Assembly (NCBI GenBank): GCA_016235225.1
Contig: JACRLS010000004.1
Coordinates: 9,140 to 15,627, forward strand
DNA length: 6,488 nucleotides
Reading direction: 5' to 3'
Source of the DNA: Nitrospirota bacterium
GTDB lineage: Bacteria; Nitrospirota; Nitrospiria; Nitrospirales; Nitrospiraceae
Part shown: in pieces, positions 1-5,706 of the stretch
Numbering within the stretch: position 1 is the stretch's first letter
Layout: each line of letters opens with the position of its first letter
Made by a program: the position numbers and the translations under genes
The notes under the pieces: generated by a model
Seen by the model: only the letters and a program-made list of their open reading frames with translations
Database searches by the model: none
Told to the model about the DNA's origin: nothing

Positions 1-1
1 C

Positions 2-544
2 GCCGTGAACGCGTTCATCGCCACCCATACGGCTGCGGCCACTGCCGCCTTGACCTGGATGTTCGTGGAATGGGTTCACCGCGGAACTCCCACGGTGCTG
101 GGCGTGGCAAGCGGCGCGGTTGCCGGGTTGGCGACCGTGACGCCCGGAGCCGGCTATGTGGGGCCTTTTTCGGCCTTACTGATCGGGCTGGTGGCCGGCG
201 GTCTGTGTTATACGGCAGTGATACAGTGGAAGGCAAAACTGGGTTACGACGACTCGCTGGACGTGGTCGGCATCCACGGGGTCGGGGGAGTGACCGGCAT
301 TCTGGCCACGGGGATTCTAGCCTCGAAGACGGTGAATCCGGGTGGGGCGGACGGCCTGTTTTCCGGTAGTCCGACGTTCTTCGGCATCCAGGCGCTGACG
401 GTGGTCGTCACGGTGATCTTTTCACTCGGGGCCACCTACGCGATTCTCAAGCTCGTGGATCGGCTCGTGGGCTTGCGTGTTTCCGCTGAAGAGGAATCGA
501 TGGGCCTGGATCTGAGCCAGCACAACGAGCGCGCATATTCGTGA
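2..544 (+). CDS. amt: Ammonium transporter (Amt family), C-terminal part, truncated by window start
   Basis: Channel-like transporter that moves ammonium/ammonia across the inner membrane. The frame is open from the window edge, so the true start lies upstream; the GTG at 5 is only an internal valine. About 180 residues are visible, with five hydrophobic segments that would correspond to the last five of the eleven helices of AmtB. The family signature GIHGVGGVTG is present. Its histidine, codon 275-277, corresponds to the second of the two pore-lining histidines known in AmtB; the first would lie outside the window. The segment GYVGPFSALLIGLVAG and the cytoplasmic tail with GLDLSQHNERAYS are also typical of the family. 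The C-terminal tail is the region by which GlnK/PII proteins regulate Amt in other bacteria. No glnK gene follows within the window. The next gene starts 112 bases downstream and is unrelated in sequence. Family identity is sure; the substrate is by homology. Confidence 0.95.
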   Translation, partial: AVNAFIATHTAAATAALTWMFVEWVHRGTPTVLGVASGAVAGLATVTPGAGYVGPFSALLIGLVAGGLCYTAVIQWKAKLGYDDSLDVVGIHGVGGVTGILATGILASKTVNPGGADGLFSGSPTFFGIQALTVVVTVIFSLGATYAILKLVDRLVGLRVSAEEESMGLDLSQHNERAYS

Positions 545-609
545 TGACACCGGTCAGGGGCCAAGTCTCGGCATCCGGCAATCTACTCTCTACTTGTCGA
601 ATGACGAGC

Positions 610-621
610 GCGAGATCTCGC
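610..621. repeat. 12-bp perfect palindrome upstream of the Fe-S protein gene
   Basis: GCGAGATCTCGC is its own reverse complement. It lies in the 112-base gap between amt and the Fe-S gene, 35 bases before the chosen ATG at 657. It could be an operator for a dimeric regulator, but no promoter elements around it are convincing and palindromes of this size also occur by chance in GC-rich DNA. The palindrome is directly visible; the role is speculative. Confidence 0.3.
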
Positions 622-656
622 TTCGCGATCAACGCTTCACGAGGAGGCGCAGCCCT

Positions 657-1322
657 ATGAACGACGCACACGATCGCGTCCATATTGAGTTCATGGGCAA
701 GGTGTTCCTGGTGTCTGAGGGGACCACGTTGCTTGGCGCTCTCATTGAGGCAGGACGGGATTCTGTCAAAGAGATAGGGTGCTCGGGCGGATGTTGCGGG
801 GCCTGCGGGGTCCTCTATCGTCGGCCCGATGAATCCCATGTGCGAACAGGCCTGGCATGCCGTGTCCCTGTCCAGGACGGCATCTCGTTCTCACTGGTTG
901 GTCAGTATCCGTTGCGCAGGGTGGAATACAACCTGTCCGAAATCTCAGATCCCAAACAAGCGCTCTTTGATTTGTTTCCGGAAATTACGACATGTCGGAG
1001 CTGCGGACTGTGCGTGCAGGCCTGTCCACAGGGAATTGAGGTCCAACGCGCCATGTGGTGTGCCGTATTTGGAGATTTCGCTGAGGTGGCGGCCCTGTTT
1101 AAAAGCTGTGTGCAATGCGGCTTGTGTACCCGAGTGTGCTCCGTCGGCATTTGCCCGTTTCAGATCGCCGTGTACGCCAGCCGGGCGCAAGGGTCGCACT
1201 TCACAGGGCCAGCGCCGGATCTCGTGGCCCGTATGACCTCTATACAATCCGGGTCATATGAGAAAGAGTGGAAAGCGGTGCTGCGAAGTCAGGCGCCTCT
1301 GTCCGACCAAGAAGCCCGCTGA
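657..1322 (+). CDS. Ferredoxin-like protein with one [2Fe-2S] and two [4Fe-4S] sites
   Basis: Predicted soluble electron-transfer protein of 221 residues. Residues 8-80 resemble a plant-type [2Fe-2S] ferredoxin fold, with ligands C42, C47, C50 and C68 (spacing C-x4-C-x2-C-x17-C, within GCSGGCCGACGV and LACRVPV). Two [4Fe-4S] motifs of the form C-x2-C-x2-C-x3-C follow: C113/C116/C119/C123 and C151/C154/C157/C161, the second followed by another C166-P167. This 2Fe-2S plus dicluster order recalls SdhB/FrdB iron-sulfur subunits, but the second site is a full CxxCxxCxxxC as in HdrC-like proteins rather than the SdhB [3Fe-4S] pattern. ATG 657 is chosen because GAGGAGG at 641-647 sits 9 bases before it; an upstream in-frame TTG at 594 has no such site. 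No signal peptide or membrane helix is seen. No flavoprotein or membrane partner is encoded nearby, so the redox partner is unknown. Cluster sites are confident; the cellular role is not. Confidence 0.85.
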   Translation: MNDAHDRVHIEFMGKVFLVSEGTTLLGALIEAGRDSVKEIGCSGGCCGACGVLYRRPDESHVRTGLACRVPVQDGISFSLVGQYPLRRVEYNLSEISDPKQALFDLFPEITTCRSCGLCVQACPQGIEVQRAMWCAVFGDFAEVAALFKSCVQCGLCTRVCSVGICPFQIAVYASRAQGSHFTGPAPDLVARMTSIQSGSYEKEWKAVLRSQAPLSDQEAR

Positions 1323-1351
1323 CCGCCTAGCGCCCTGGTGAGATCGCGTCT

Positions 1352-1942
1352 ATGCACACGTTGAGTATCAGAACCGTGACTCCCGCGAATAACAAAGCGA
1401 AAGTCGCGACGGATGAACGATCGCACTTTTTCCGGGAACACTATCGCCATCAATCGTTAGGCCTTGCCGGGAAAAAGAACGTGTATGGTTGGGAATATAC
1501 AAGAGTTGAAGGAGGGAACCACACGAGTCGAAAAGCTCTCAAAGCGGCGCTCGAACGACTGGCTGAATCACCGACCTCTCCACAAGACACCGATCTTGTT
1601 CTCATTGCCGACTATTCATTTATGAAGAACGGCATGGAGGAAGAACGAAGGATCATCAAAGAGGGCGGAAAAGACAAAGCCGCCAAAGAGGAAGTCGAGC
1701 GGGAGGGCGTTCAACAGTTACTTGCCACGATGGGGAGTCAGTTTCGAAAGATCACAGTGTTGTATGAACAATCGCCCGAAGGCTCTCAGGATGACAGAGA
1801 GCTGCTCAAACACATGCGATCTCAGCAAGGCATGGCTGAGAGTGCGAAGGACCATGGCGTGCTTGTCCTGCATACTCAGCAGGAAGTAACCTCAGATCTC
1901 TATGCTGACTTCGTCAAGTCTTCTGCCGGCATGGCGCCCTGA
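1352..1942 (+). CDS. Unrecognised 196-residue hypothetical protein
   Basis: I do not recognise this family. The protein is soluble-looking, with no signal peptide or membrane segment. Three short hydrophobic strands, DLVLIADYSF (81-90), KITVLYEQ (133-140) and HGVLVLHTQQ (168-177), are separated by charged, helix-like stretches, which suggests an alternating alpha/beta fold. Residues 91-120 are a highly charged, Lys/Glu-rich helix (for example EEERRIIKEGGKDKAAKEEV). The ATG at 1352 lies 29 bases after the Fe-S gene stop and has only a weak upstream purine stretch, so the start is less secure than for its neighbours. Base composition is visibly lower in GC than nearby genes (31 of 60 bases G/C at 1381-1440, against 45 of 60 at 6181-6240 in the pfk gene), which may mean relaxed selection or acquisition by transfer. 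The long open frame with protein-like composition and the lack of a competing frame support a real gene. No function is proposed. Confidence 0.65.
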   Translation: MHTLSIRTVTPANNKAKVATDERSHFFREHYRHQSLGLAGKKNVYGWEYTRVEGGNHTSRKALKAALERLAESPTSPQDTDLVLIADYSFMKNGMEEERRIIKEGGKDKAAKEEVEREGVQQLLATMGSQFRKITVLYEQSPEGSQDDRELLKHMRSQQGMAESAKDHGVLVLHTQQEVTSDLYADFVKSSAGMAP

Positions 1943-2014
1943 TGGGTGCCATCCCTTCTGTTCTCGCCGCGACCCTGAGCCTCTAGCCTCGAACCGCTGA
2001 CCTCTCGTCGGCAT

Positions 2015-2033
2015 CTGTGGCGTTCCGCCACAG
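2015..2033. repeat. Short hairpin, 8-bp perfect stem and 3-base loop
   Basis: CTGTGGCG pairs perfectly with CGCCACAG across a TTC loop. It lies 73 bases after the stop of the hypothetical gene, in the gap before ftsH. The stem is GC-rich and strong enough for an intrinsic terminator, but no T-run follows on either strand (the next bases are TAGCGCGG), so a factor-independent terminator is not supported. It may stabilise the upstream mRNA 3' end or be part of the ftsH 5' region. Confidence 0.45.
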
Positions 2034-2132
2034 TAGCGCGGTGTCTTGTGTAGCAGGACTCCTGTAGCCCCGCTTCGGTTGGGTCTCCCTCCGCCTCCCC
2101 TCCTGAAGCTATGTAGGAGAACCTCTGCGTTC

Positions 2133-2160
2133 ATGGGAGATTGAGCGGCAGGTCTCCCAT
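2133..2160. repeat. Hairpin just upstream of ftsH, 8-bp stem and 12-base loop
   Basis: ATGGGAGA (2133-2140) pairs perfectly with TCTCCCAT (2153-2160). The structure ends 37 bases before the ftsH ATG at 2198. It could be a protein-binding dyad near the promoter or an mRNA leader structure affecting ftsH expression. No convincing -35/-10 pair or heat-shock promoter was found nearby, and no T-run follows, so a terminator is unlikely. Pairing is observed; function is inference. Confidence 0.4.
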
Positions 2161-2197
2161 TTGCAGTCTTTCAGGGGATGAGCCGTTGGGGAATCGC

Positions 2198-3908
2198 ATG
2201 AATCGCAAACTGTCCTTTTCAATCTGGTATGTGTTGCTCGCGGTGTGGGCGGTGTTCATGATCCACGATGTGATCCAAGCCCTCCAGCGAGTGGCAGAAT
2301 TGCCGTACAGCGAGTTCAAAACGCTGGTCGCGGCGGACAAAGTAGCTGAAGTCACGGTCACTCATCAGACACTGTCTGGGAAGTTGAAGCCGGAAGAGGG
2401 GTCCAAAGAGCAGAAGTTATTTTCGACCGTCCGGGTCGACGACCCCGATCTGGTCAAGGAGCTCCATGCGCATGGCGTCAAGTTTACCGGAGTCATTGAA
2501 AGTACGTTCTTGCGGGACCTGTTGTCCTGGGTCTTGCCGGTCGTGATCTTCGCCGCGATTTGGTTTGTCATCTTTCAACGATTGGGTCAGGCCCAAGGGG
2601 GATTCATGCGGGTCGGCCAATCCAAGGCCAAGATCTACATGGAGAAAGACATTAAGGTCACCTTCGCGGATGTGGCCGGGGTGGACGAGGCGAAGGAAGA
2701 GCTTCGTGAGGTAATCGAGTTCCTCAAGACGCCCGAAAAGTTCACGCGTTTGGGAGGAAAGATTCCCAAAGGGATCTTACTCGTCGGCCCGCCCGGAACT
2801 GGGAAAACTCTCCTGGCTCGCGCCGTGGCGGGAGAGGCCGGTGTGACGTTTTTCAGCATCAGCGGGTCCGAGTTTGTGGAGATGTTCGTCGGTGTCGGCG
2901 CGGCCCGGGTGCGGGATCTCTTCGAGCAGGCCAAAGTGAAGGCTCCAGTTGCTGGTCGAGATGGACGGCTTCGATCCCCGCATTGGTGTCATTCTGATGG
3001 CGGCCACCAATCGGCCTGAAATCTTGGATCCCGCACTCTTGCGGGCCGGGCGGTTTGATCGCCACGTGCTGGTTGATCGGCCGGACAAGATCGGACGCCT
3101 GGCGATCCTGCGCGTTCACGCGCAAAAGGTGGCCTTCGGCCCCGATGCCGACCTCGAGGTGATCGCCGGGATGACCCCCGGGTTCTCGGGTGCCGATCTT
3201 GCCAATATCATCAACGAAGCGGCACTCTTGGCAGTTCGCCGGAGCAAGGAGCAGGTTGGTCTTTCGGAATTGCAAGAAGCGGTGGAGCGGGTCGTCGCCG
3301 GATTAGAGAAGAACAACCGAGTGCTCAATAAAATGGAGAAAGAGCGAGTGGCCTACCACGAGACCGGGCATGCTCTCGTGGCTCTCTCGGTGCCCGGAGC
3401 GGACGTGGTGCAGAAGATTTCGATCATCCCGAGGGGGATCGCCGCGCTCGGTTATACGCTTCAGTTGCCGACCGAGGACCGGTTTCTGATGACGAAGACT
3501 GAACTGGAGAACAAGATCGCGGTGCTGCTGGGCGGGCGAATCGCCGAGGAGCTGATCTTTGGGGAGGCTTCGACCGGGGCGCAGAATGATCTCGTCAAGG
3601 TGACGGATATCGCGAAGAGCATGGTCAAGGCCTATGGCATGAGCGAGAAGCTGGGGACCCTTACGCTTGAACGGGAGCGGCAGCCCCAGTTCGTACAAAT
3701 CCAGACGGCCCAGGAGAAGGGCGACTATTCCGAGCACACGGCCCGCGAGATCGACTGTGAGGTGCGGCGGATCATCGATGAGCAGTACGATCGGGTGAAA
3801 AGCCTGCTCGCGGCTGAGAGGACTGCGCTGATCGCGGGCGCCAAGGTCCTCCTAGAAAAGGAAGTCATTACCGGCGCGGAGCTCAGGACCATCATGGAGA
3901 AGGCATAA
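2198..3908 (+). pseudogene. ftsH: ATP-dependent zinc metalloprotease FtsH, broken by an internal deletion and frameshift
   Basis: FtsH is a membrane-anchored AAA+ protease that degrades misfolded membrane proteins and short-lived regulators. The first part (2198-2947, residues 1-250) has transmembrane helices at about 5-26 and 109-128 around a periplasmic domain, Walker A GPPGTGKT at 197-204, and the pore motif FVEMFVG. The second part, in the +1 frame from about 2946 to 3908, has LLVEMDGF, the second region of homology with RAGRFDR, the zinc site HETGH (codons 3357-3371) and TGAQNDL with the likely third zinc ligand Asp. At 2945-2948 the sequence jumps from FEQAKVKAP straight to QLLVEMDGF. 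In intact FtsH about 31 residues lie between, including Walker B (IFIDE) and the GGHDEREQTLN segment. The loss of roughly 95 bases (2 mod 3) explains both the gap and the frame change. As written, translation from 2198 stops at 3019 after 273 residues. Start: ATG 2198 with GGGGA at 2188-2192. The rest is intact, so the lesion is recent, an assembly error, or a dispensable paralogue. Confidence 0.88.
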
Positions 3909-3950
3909 GCCACATGCGCCTCATCGTTGCCATGCCCGGCTCTCGCTGAG

Positions 3951-3960
3951 GGAGGGGAGG
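3951..3960 (+). promoter_or_regulatory. Strong ribosome binding site of the lipoprotein gene
   Basis: GGAGGGGAGG is an extended Shine-Dalgarno match 10 bases before ATG 3971. It fixes the start of the lipoprotein and suggests efficient translation independent of the broken ftsH upstream. Confidence 0.7.
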
Positions 3961-3970
3961 AACAGATCGC

Positions 3971-4405
3971 ATGAAAAGACGAAGGCCGCTCTTGCTCGCC
4001 ATGCTCTGTGTCTTCGTGTCGGGAATCCTCGTGGGATGTGAACGGCCACGCCAGATTCAGGAACCGCAGTGGACCAGAGTGCCGATCGCCGACGTGGCCA
4101 TAGTGGCGGGACGCTGGGAAGGCTTGATGACCCGCTCTCCGCAGTCCCACCCCTGGACCACCGACGATTGGGTCCGCGTGACGATCGGGGCGGACGGGTC
4201 GTATGAGTTTGCCAGTTACCAGATGATCGGCGTCTTCAGTGGAAAGGGCACGTTGGCCCTGGAGCACGGTGAGCTGGTGTCTCGGACTGGACGAGGCCGG
4301 GTGGCCTGTTCGCTTGATGTGGCGGGGAACCAGAGGATGCTCAGGGTTCTGGGGGTGACCAGCGACGGCGTGGAGTACTCCGCGAAACTGACGCCGACCA
4401 AGTAA
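3971..4405 (+). CDS. Small predicted lipoprotein, function unknown
   Basis: A 144-residue precursor. The N-terminus has a basic start (MKRRR), a hydrophobic stretch and a lipobox L20-V21-G22-C23, so signal peptidase II cleavage and lipidation at C23 are predicted, giving a mature protein of about 122 residues on the periplasmic side. The mature part begins its fold near GRWEGLMTRSP and continues with alternating polar/hydrophobic strands (DDWVRVTIGADGSYEFASY, GKGTLALEHGELV, EYSAKLTPTK), consistent with a small all-beta barrel or sandwich similar to many WEG-motif lipoproteins. I do not recognise a named family. It starts 62 bases after the ftsH stop and ends 12 bases before the next gene, so it very likely shares a transcript with the DUF1207 gene and may act with it in the envelope. 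Confidence 0.8.
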   Translation: MKRRRPLLLAMLCVFVSGILVGCERPRQIQEPQWTRVPIADVAIVAGRWEGLMTRSPQSHPWTTDDWVRVTIGADGSYEFASYQMIGVFSGKGTLALEHGELVSRTGRGRVACSLDVAGNQRMLRVLGVTSDGVEYSAKLTPTK

Positions 4406-4417
4406 GGGGGTAATCCC

Positions 4418-5368
4418 ATGCCGCGATCCGGCAGAGCGATCTTGCTCGGGATGGCGGTAATCTTATTGGCCGCTCGGGGTTTCGCGGCGGAGTCACCGCC
4501 AACCGCACCGTCCGGCGAGTCGATCGATTGCCGATATGCGGCGAGCCACGAGCAGGGGACCCCTCAAGACTCTCAAGAGCGGGTCAATCGGGCGTTTCCG
4601 GGGGACGATGTCTTCAGGCCCCTCTTCGCGGATCCGAAGCAGCCCCAGTTCTTTGCGACCTACCAGTCGGTACGGGTGCGTGATGCGAAGACGGCCGTGA
4701 ACGTCGGCTCCGTTGGCTTCGGCGAGAATTTTGGATTCCATACGAGCCGTCGTGGGTGTGACGGCTGGCAGGTCGGGATTCTTGCAGGGGTGTTCGCCCA
4801 GTTCGATCTCGATGCGGCCTCATCCGACCTGATCAACGCCGACTATGTGTTCGGGATTCCTCTGTCGTGGCGGAGCGGGGCCTGGTCGAGCCGGGTTCGG
4901 CTCTACCATCAGAGCAGTCACGTGGGGGACGAGTTTCTGCTCGGTCGTCCCGGCTTCAACCGCGTGAATCTCAGCTTTGAAGAAGTGGAGGCGCTCCTGT
5001 CCTACGACTACCAGTGGCTGCGGATCTATGGAGGCGCCGGTTATTTGCTGCACCGTGAGCCGGATCTGGACCGCTCCCGGGCCCAGTGGGGACTCGAACT
5101 GCGCGGCCCGACCTTCTGGTCTCCTGTATTGACCAAGGAGCTGCCGGGACTTCGGATGACGCCGCTTCTGGGGGCAGATTTCAAGGCCTTCGATGAGCTG
5201 GACTGGACCGTCAATTCGAATGTGGTCGCGGGACTCGAATGGTCTCGCGAAGGGGCCCCGCGGCGATTTCGATTTCTGGTGAACTACTATCACGGCTTTA
5301 ATCCCTATGGGCAATTCTTTGCGCAGAAGATCGAAAGTGTCGGCGCGGGCCTGTACTTGGCGTTTTAG
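4418..5368 (+). CDS. DUF1207-type outer-membrane beta-barrel protein
   Basis: A 316-residue exported protein of unknown function that I match from memory to the DUF1207 family. A signal peptide is clear: basic start, hydrophobic core to about residue 20, and a likely cleavage after AA24 (GFAA/ES). Family-like motifs are FRPLFADPKQPQF (66-78), VGILAGVFAQFDLD (119-132), DLINADYVFGIPLSWR (137-152) and RLYHQSSHVGDEFLL (161-175). The protein ends in GAGLYLAF with a C-terminal phenylalanine, the usual signal for insertion of outer-membrane barrels by the Bam complex, and much of the sequence alternates as amphipathic strands. The start at ATG 4418 is supported by AAGGGGG at 4404-4410, which overlaps the stop codon of the lipoprotein gene; the genes are 12 bases apart and probably translationally linked. 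Substrate or partner is unknown. Outer-membrane location is a strong inference; the family label is fairly sure. Confidence 0.85.
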   Translation: MPRSGRAILLGMAVILLAARGFAAESPPTAPSGESIDCRYAASHEQGTPQDSQERVNRAFPGDDVFRPLFADPKQPQFFATYQSVRVRDAKTAVNVGSVGFGENFGFHTSRRGCDGWQVGILAGVFAQFDLDAASSDLINADYVFGIPLSWRSGAWSSRVRLYHQSSHVGDEFLLGRPGFNRVNLSFEEVEALLSYDYQWLRIYGGAGYLLHREPDLDRSRAQWGLELRGPTFWSPVLTKELPGLRMTPLLGADFKAFDELDWTVNSNVVAGLEWSREGAPRRFRFLVNYYHGFNPYGQFFAQKIESVGAGLYLAF

Positions 5369-5706
5369 CAGTGTGTTCATGAACTATTTTGGACCCGGAG
5401 AAAGACAGGGCTGGAGGAAGGCTCGGACGGCTCCAGTAGAGCCCGCAGGCTGTTCAAAAAGGCCATCCAGCAAGGCCGCAGCGAACGAAGAGGCGAAGCG
5501 TACCGGGGACCCGTTGCTCTGCCTTGTGCAACAGGTGAATCGTACGTTGAGCCTCTTCACGGAAGGCTCATTGCAAAATGGATCAATGGGCGCCCCAACA
5601 CCGCTGGCGGACTTTTTCAACAGCCTGTTAGAGTCGGTCCAGGGTGAGTCGGGACTTGCCCGTGCGCGGTTTGCTTCTCTGATCGAATCGCAGGATACTT
5701 CACGCT
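5369..5706. other. Non-coding gap between the outer-membrane gene and pfk
   Basis: 338 bases. The core is the nested inverted repeat at 5446-5627. Before it lie a 10-bp palindrome GTTCATGAAC (5375-5384) just after the stop codon and a 6-bp inverted repeat CTGGAG/CTCCAG (5411-5416 and 5431-5436) with a 14-base loop, neither followed by a T-run. After the repeat, 5628-5706 holds the presumed pfk leader with a weak AGGA at 5692-5695. No promoter could be placed with confidence. Confidence 0.6.
5446..5627. repeat. Nested imperfect inverted-repeat element (REP/MITE-like), possibly dispersed in Nitrospira
   Basis: The outer arms CAGGCTGTTCAAAAAG (5446-5461) and CTTTTTCAACAGCCTG (5612-5627) pair with one mismatch, and pairing continues partially inward (CCAGC against GCTGG). 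An inner pair, GAAGAGGCGAAGCGTAC (5487-5503) with GTACGTTGAGCCTCTTC (5542-5558), matches at 14 of 17 positions. Inside that, GTTGC (5513-5517) pairs with GCAAC (5528-5532). A competing hairpin TGAGCCT/AGGCTCA (5548-5554 and 5564-5570) is also possible. The element has no coding capacity of its own. From memory, the outer arms and the 'GAGGCGAAGCGTAC' core resemble short palindromic repeats found many times between genes in Nitrospira genomes; I cannot verify this here. A 5-bp direct repeat TAGAG flanks it (5437-5441 and 5629-5633) but does not abut the arms exactly. Confidence 0.75.

Larger units (their letters stand above)
1943..2197. other. Non-coding gap before ftsH
   Basis: About 255 bases between the hypothetical gene and ftsH. 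It holds the two hairpins listed separately and presumably the ftsH promoter, which I could not locate with confidence. No tRNA-like or recognisable riboswitch structure was seen, and open frames crossing it have no coding signature. Confidence 0.5.

Noticed and set aside
594..656. Upstream TTG start of the Fe-S protein at 594
   Set aside because: The strong GAGGAGG at 641-647 places the start at ATG 657, and the extension is arginine-rich without domain meaning.
2133..2143. Tiny leader peptide (ATG GGA GAT TGA) before ftsH, with AGGAGA upstream
   Set aside because: Three codons are too few to support, and they lie within the hairpin arm.
2141..2197. An upstream TTG start of ftsH at 2141
   Set aside because: It would add a 19-residue polar extension inside the hairpin region; ATG 2198 gives the usual short basic N-terminus before the first membrane helix.
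2940..2955. Programmed ribosomal frameshift in ftsH
   Set aside because: A frameshift would not restore the roughly 31 missing residues with Walker B, and no slippery run is present at the junction.
2949..3908. The second half of ftsH as a separate gene starting at TTG 2949
   Set aside because: It starts inside a conserved FtsH motif (LLVEMDGF) without a ribosome binding site, and the product would lack the ATP site; it is better read as the downstream part of a broken ftsH.
5411..5436. Possible terminator after the outer-membrane protein gene (CTGGAG/CTCCAG)
   Set aside because: The stem is only 6 bp with a 14-base loop and no T-run follows.
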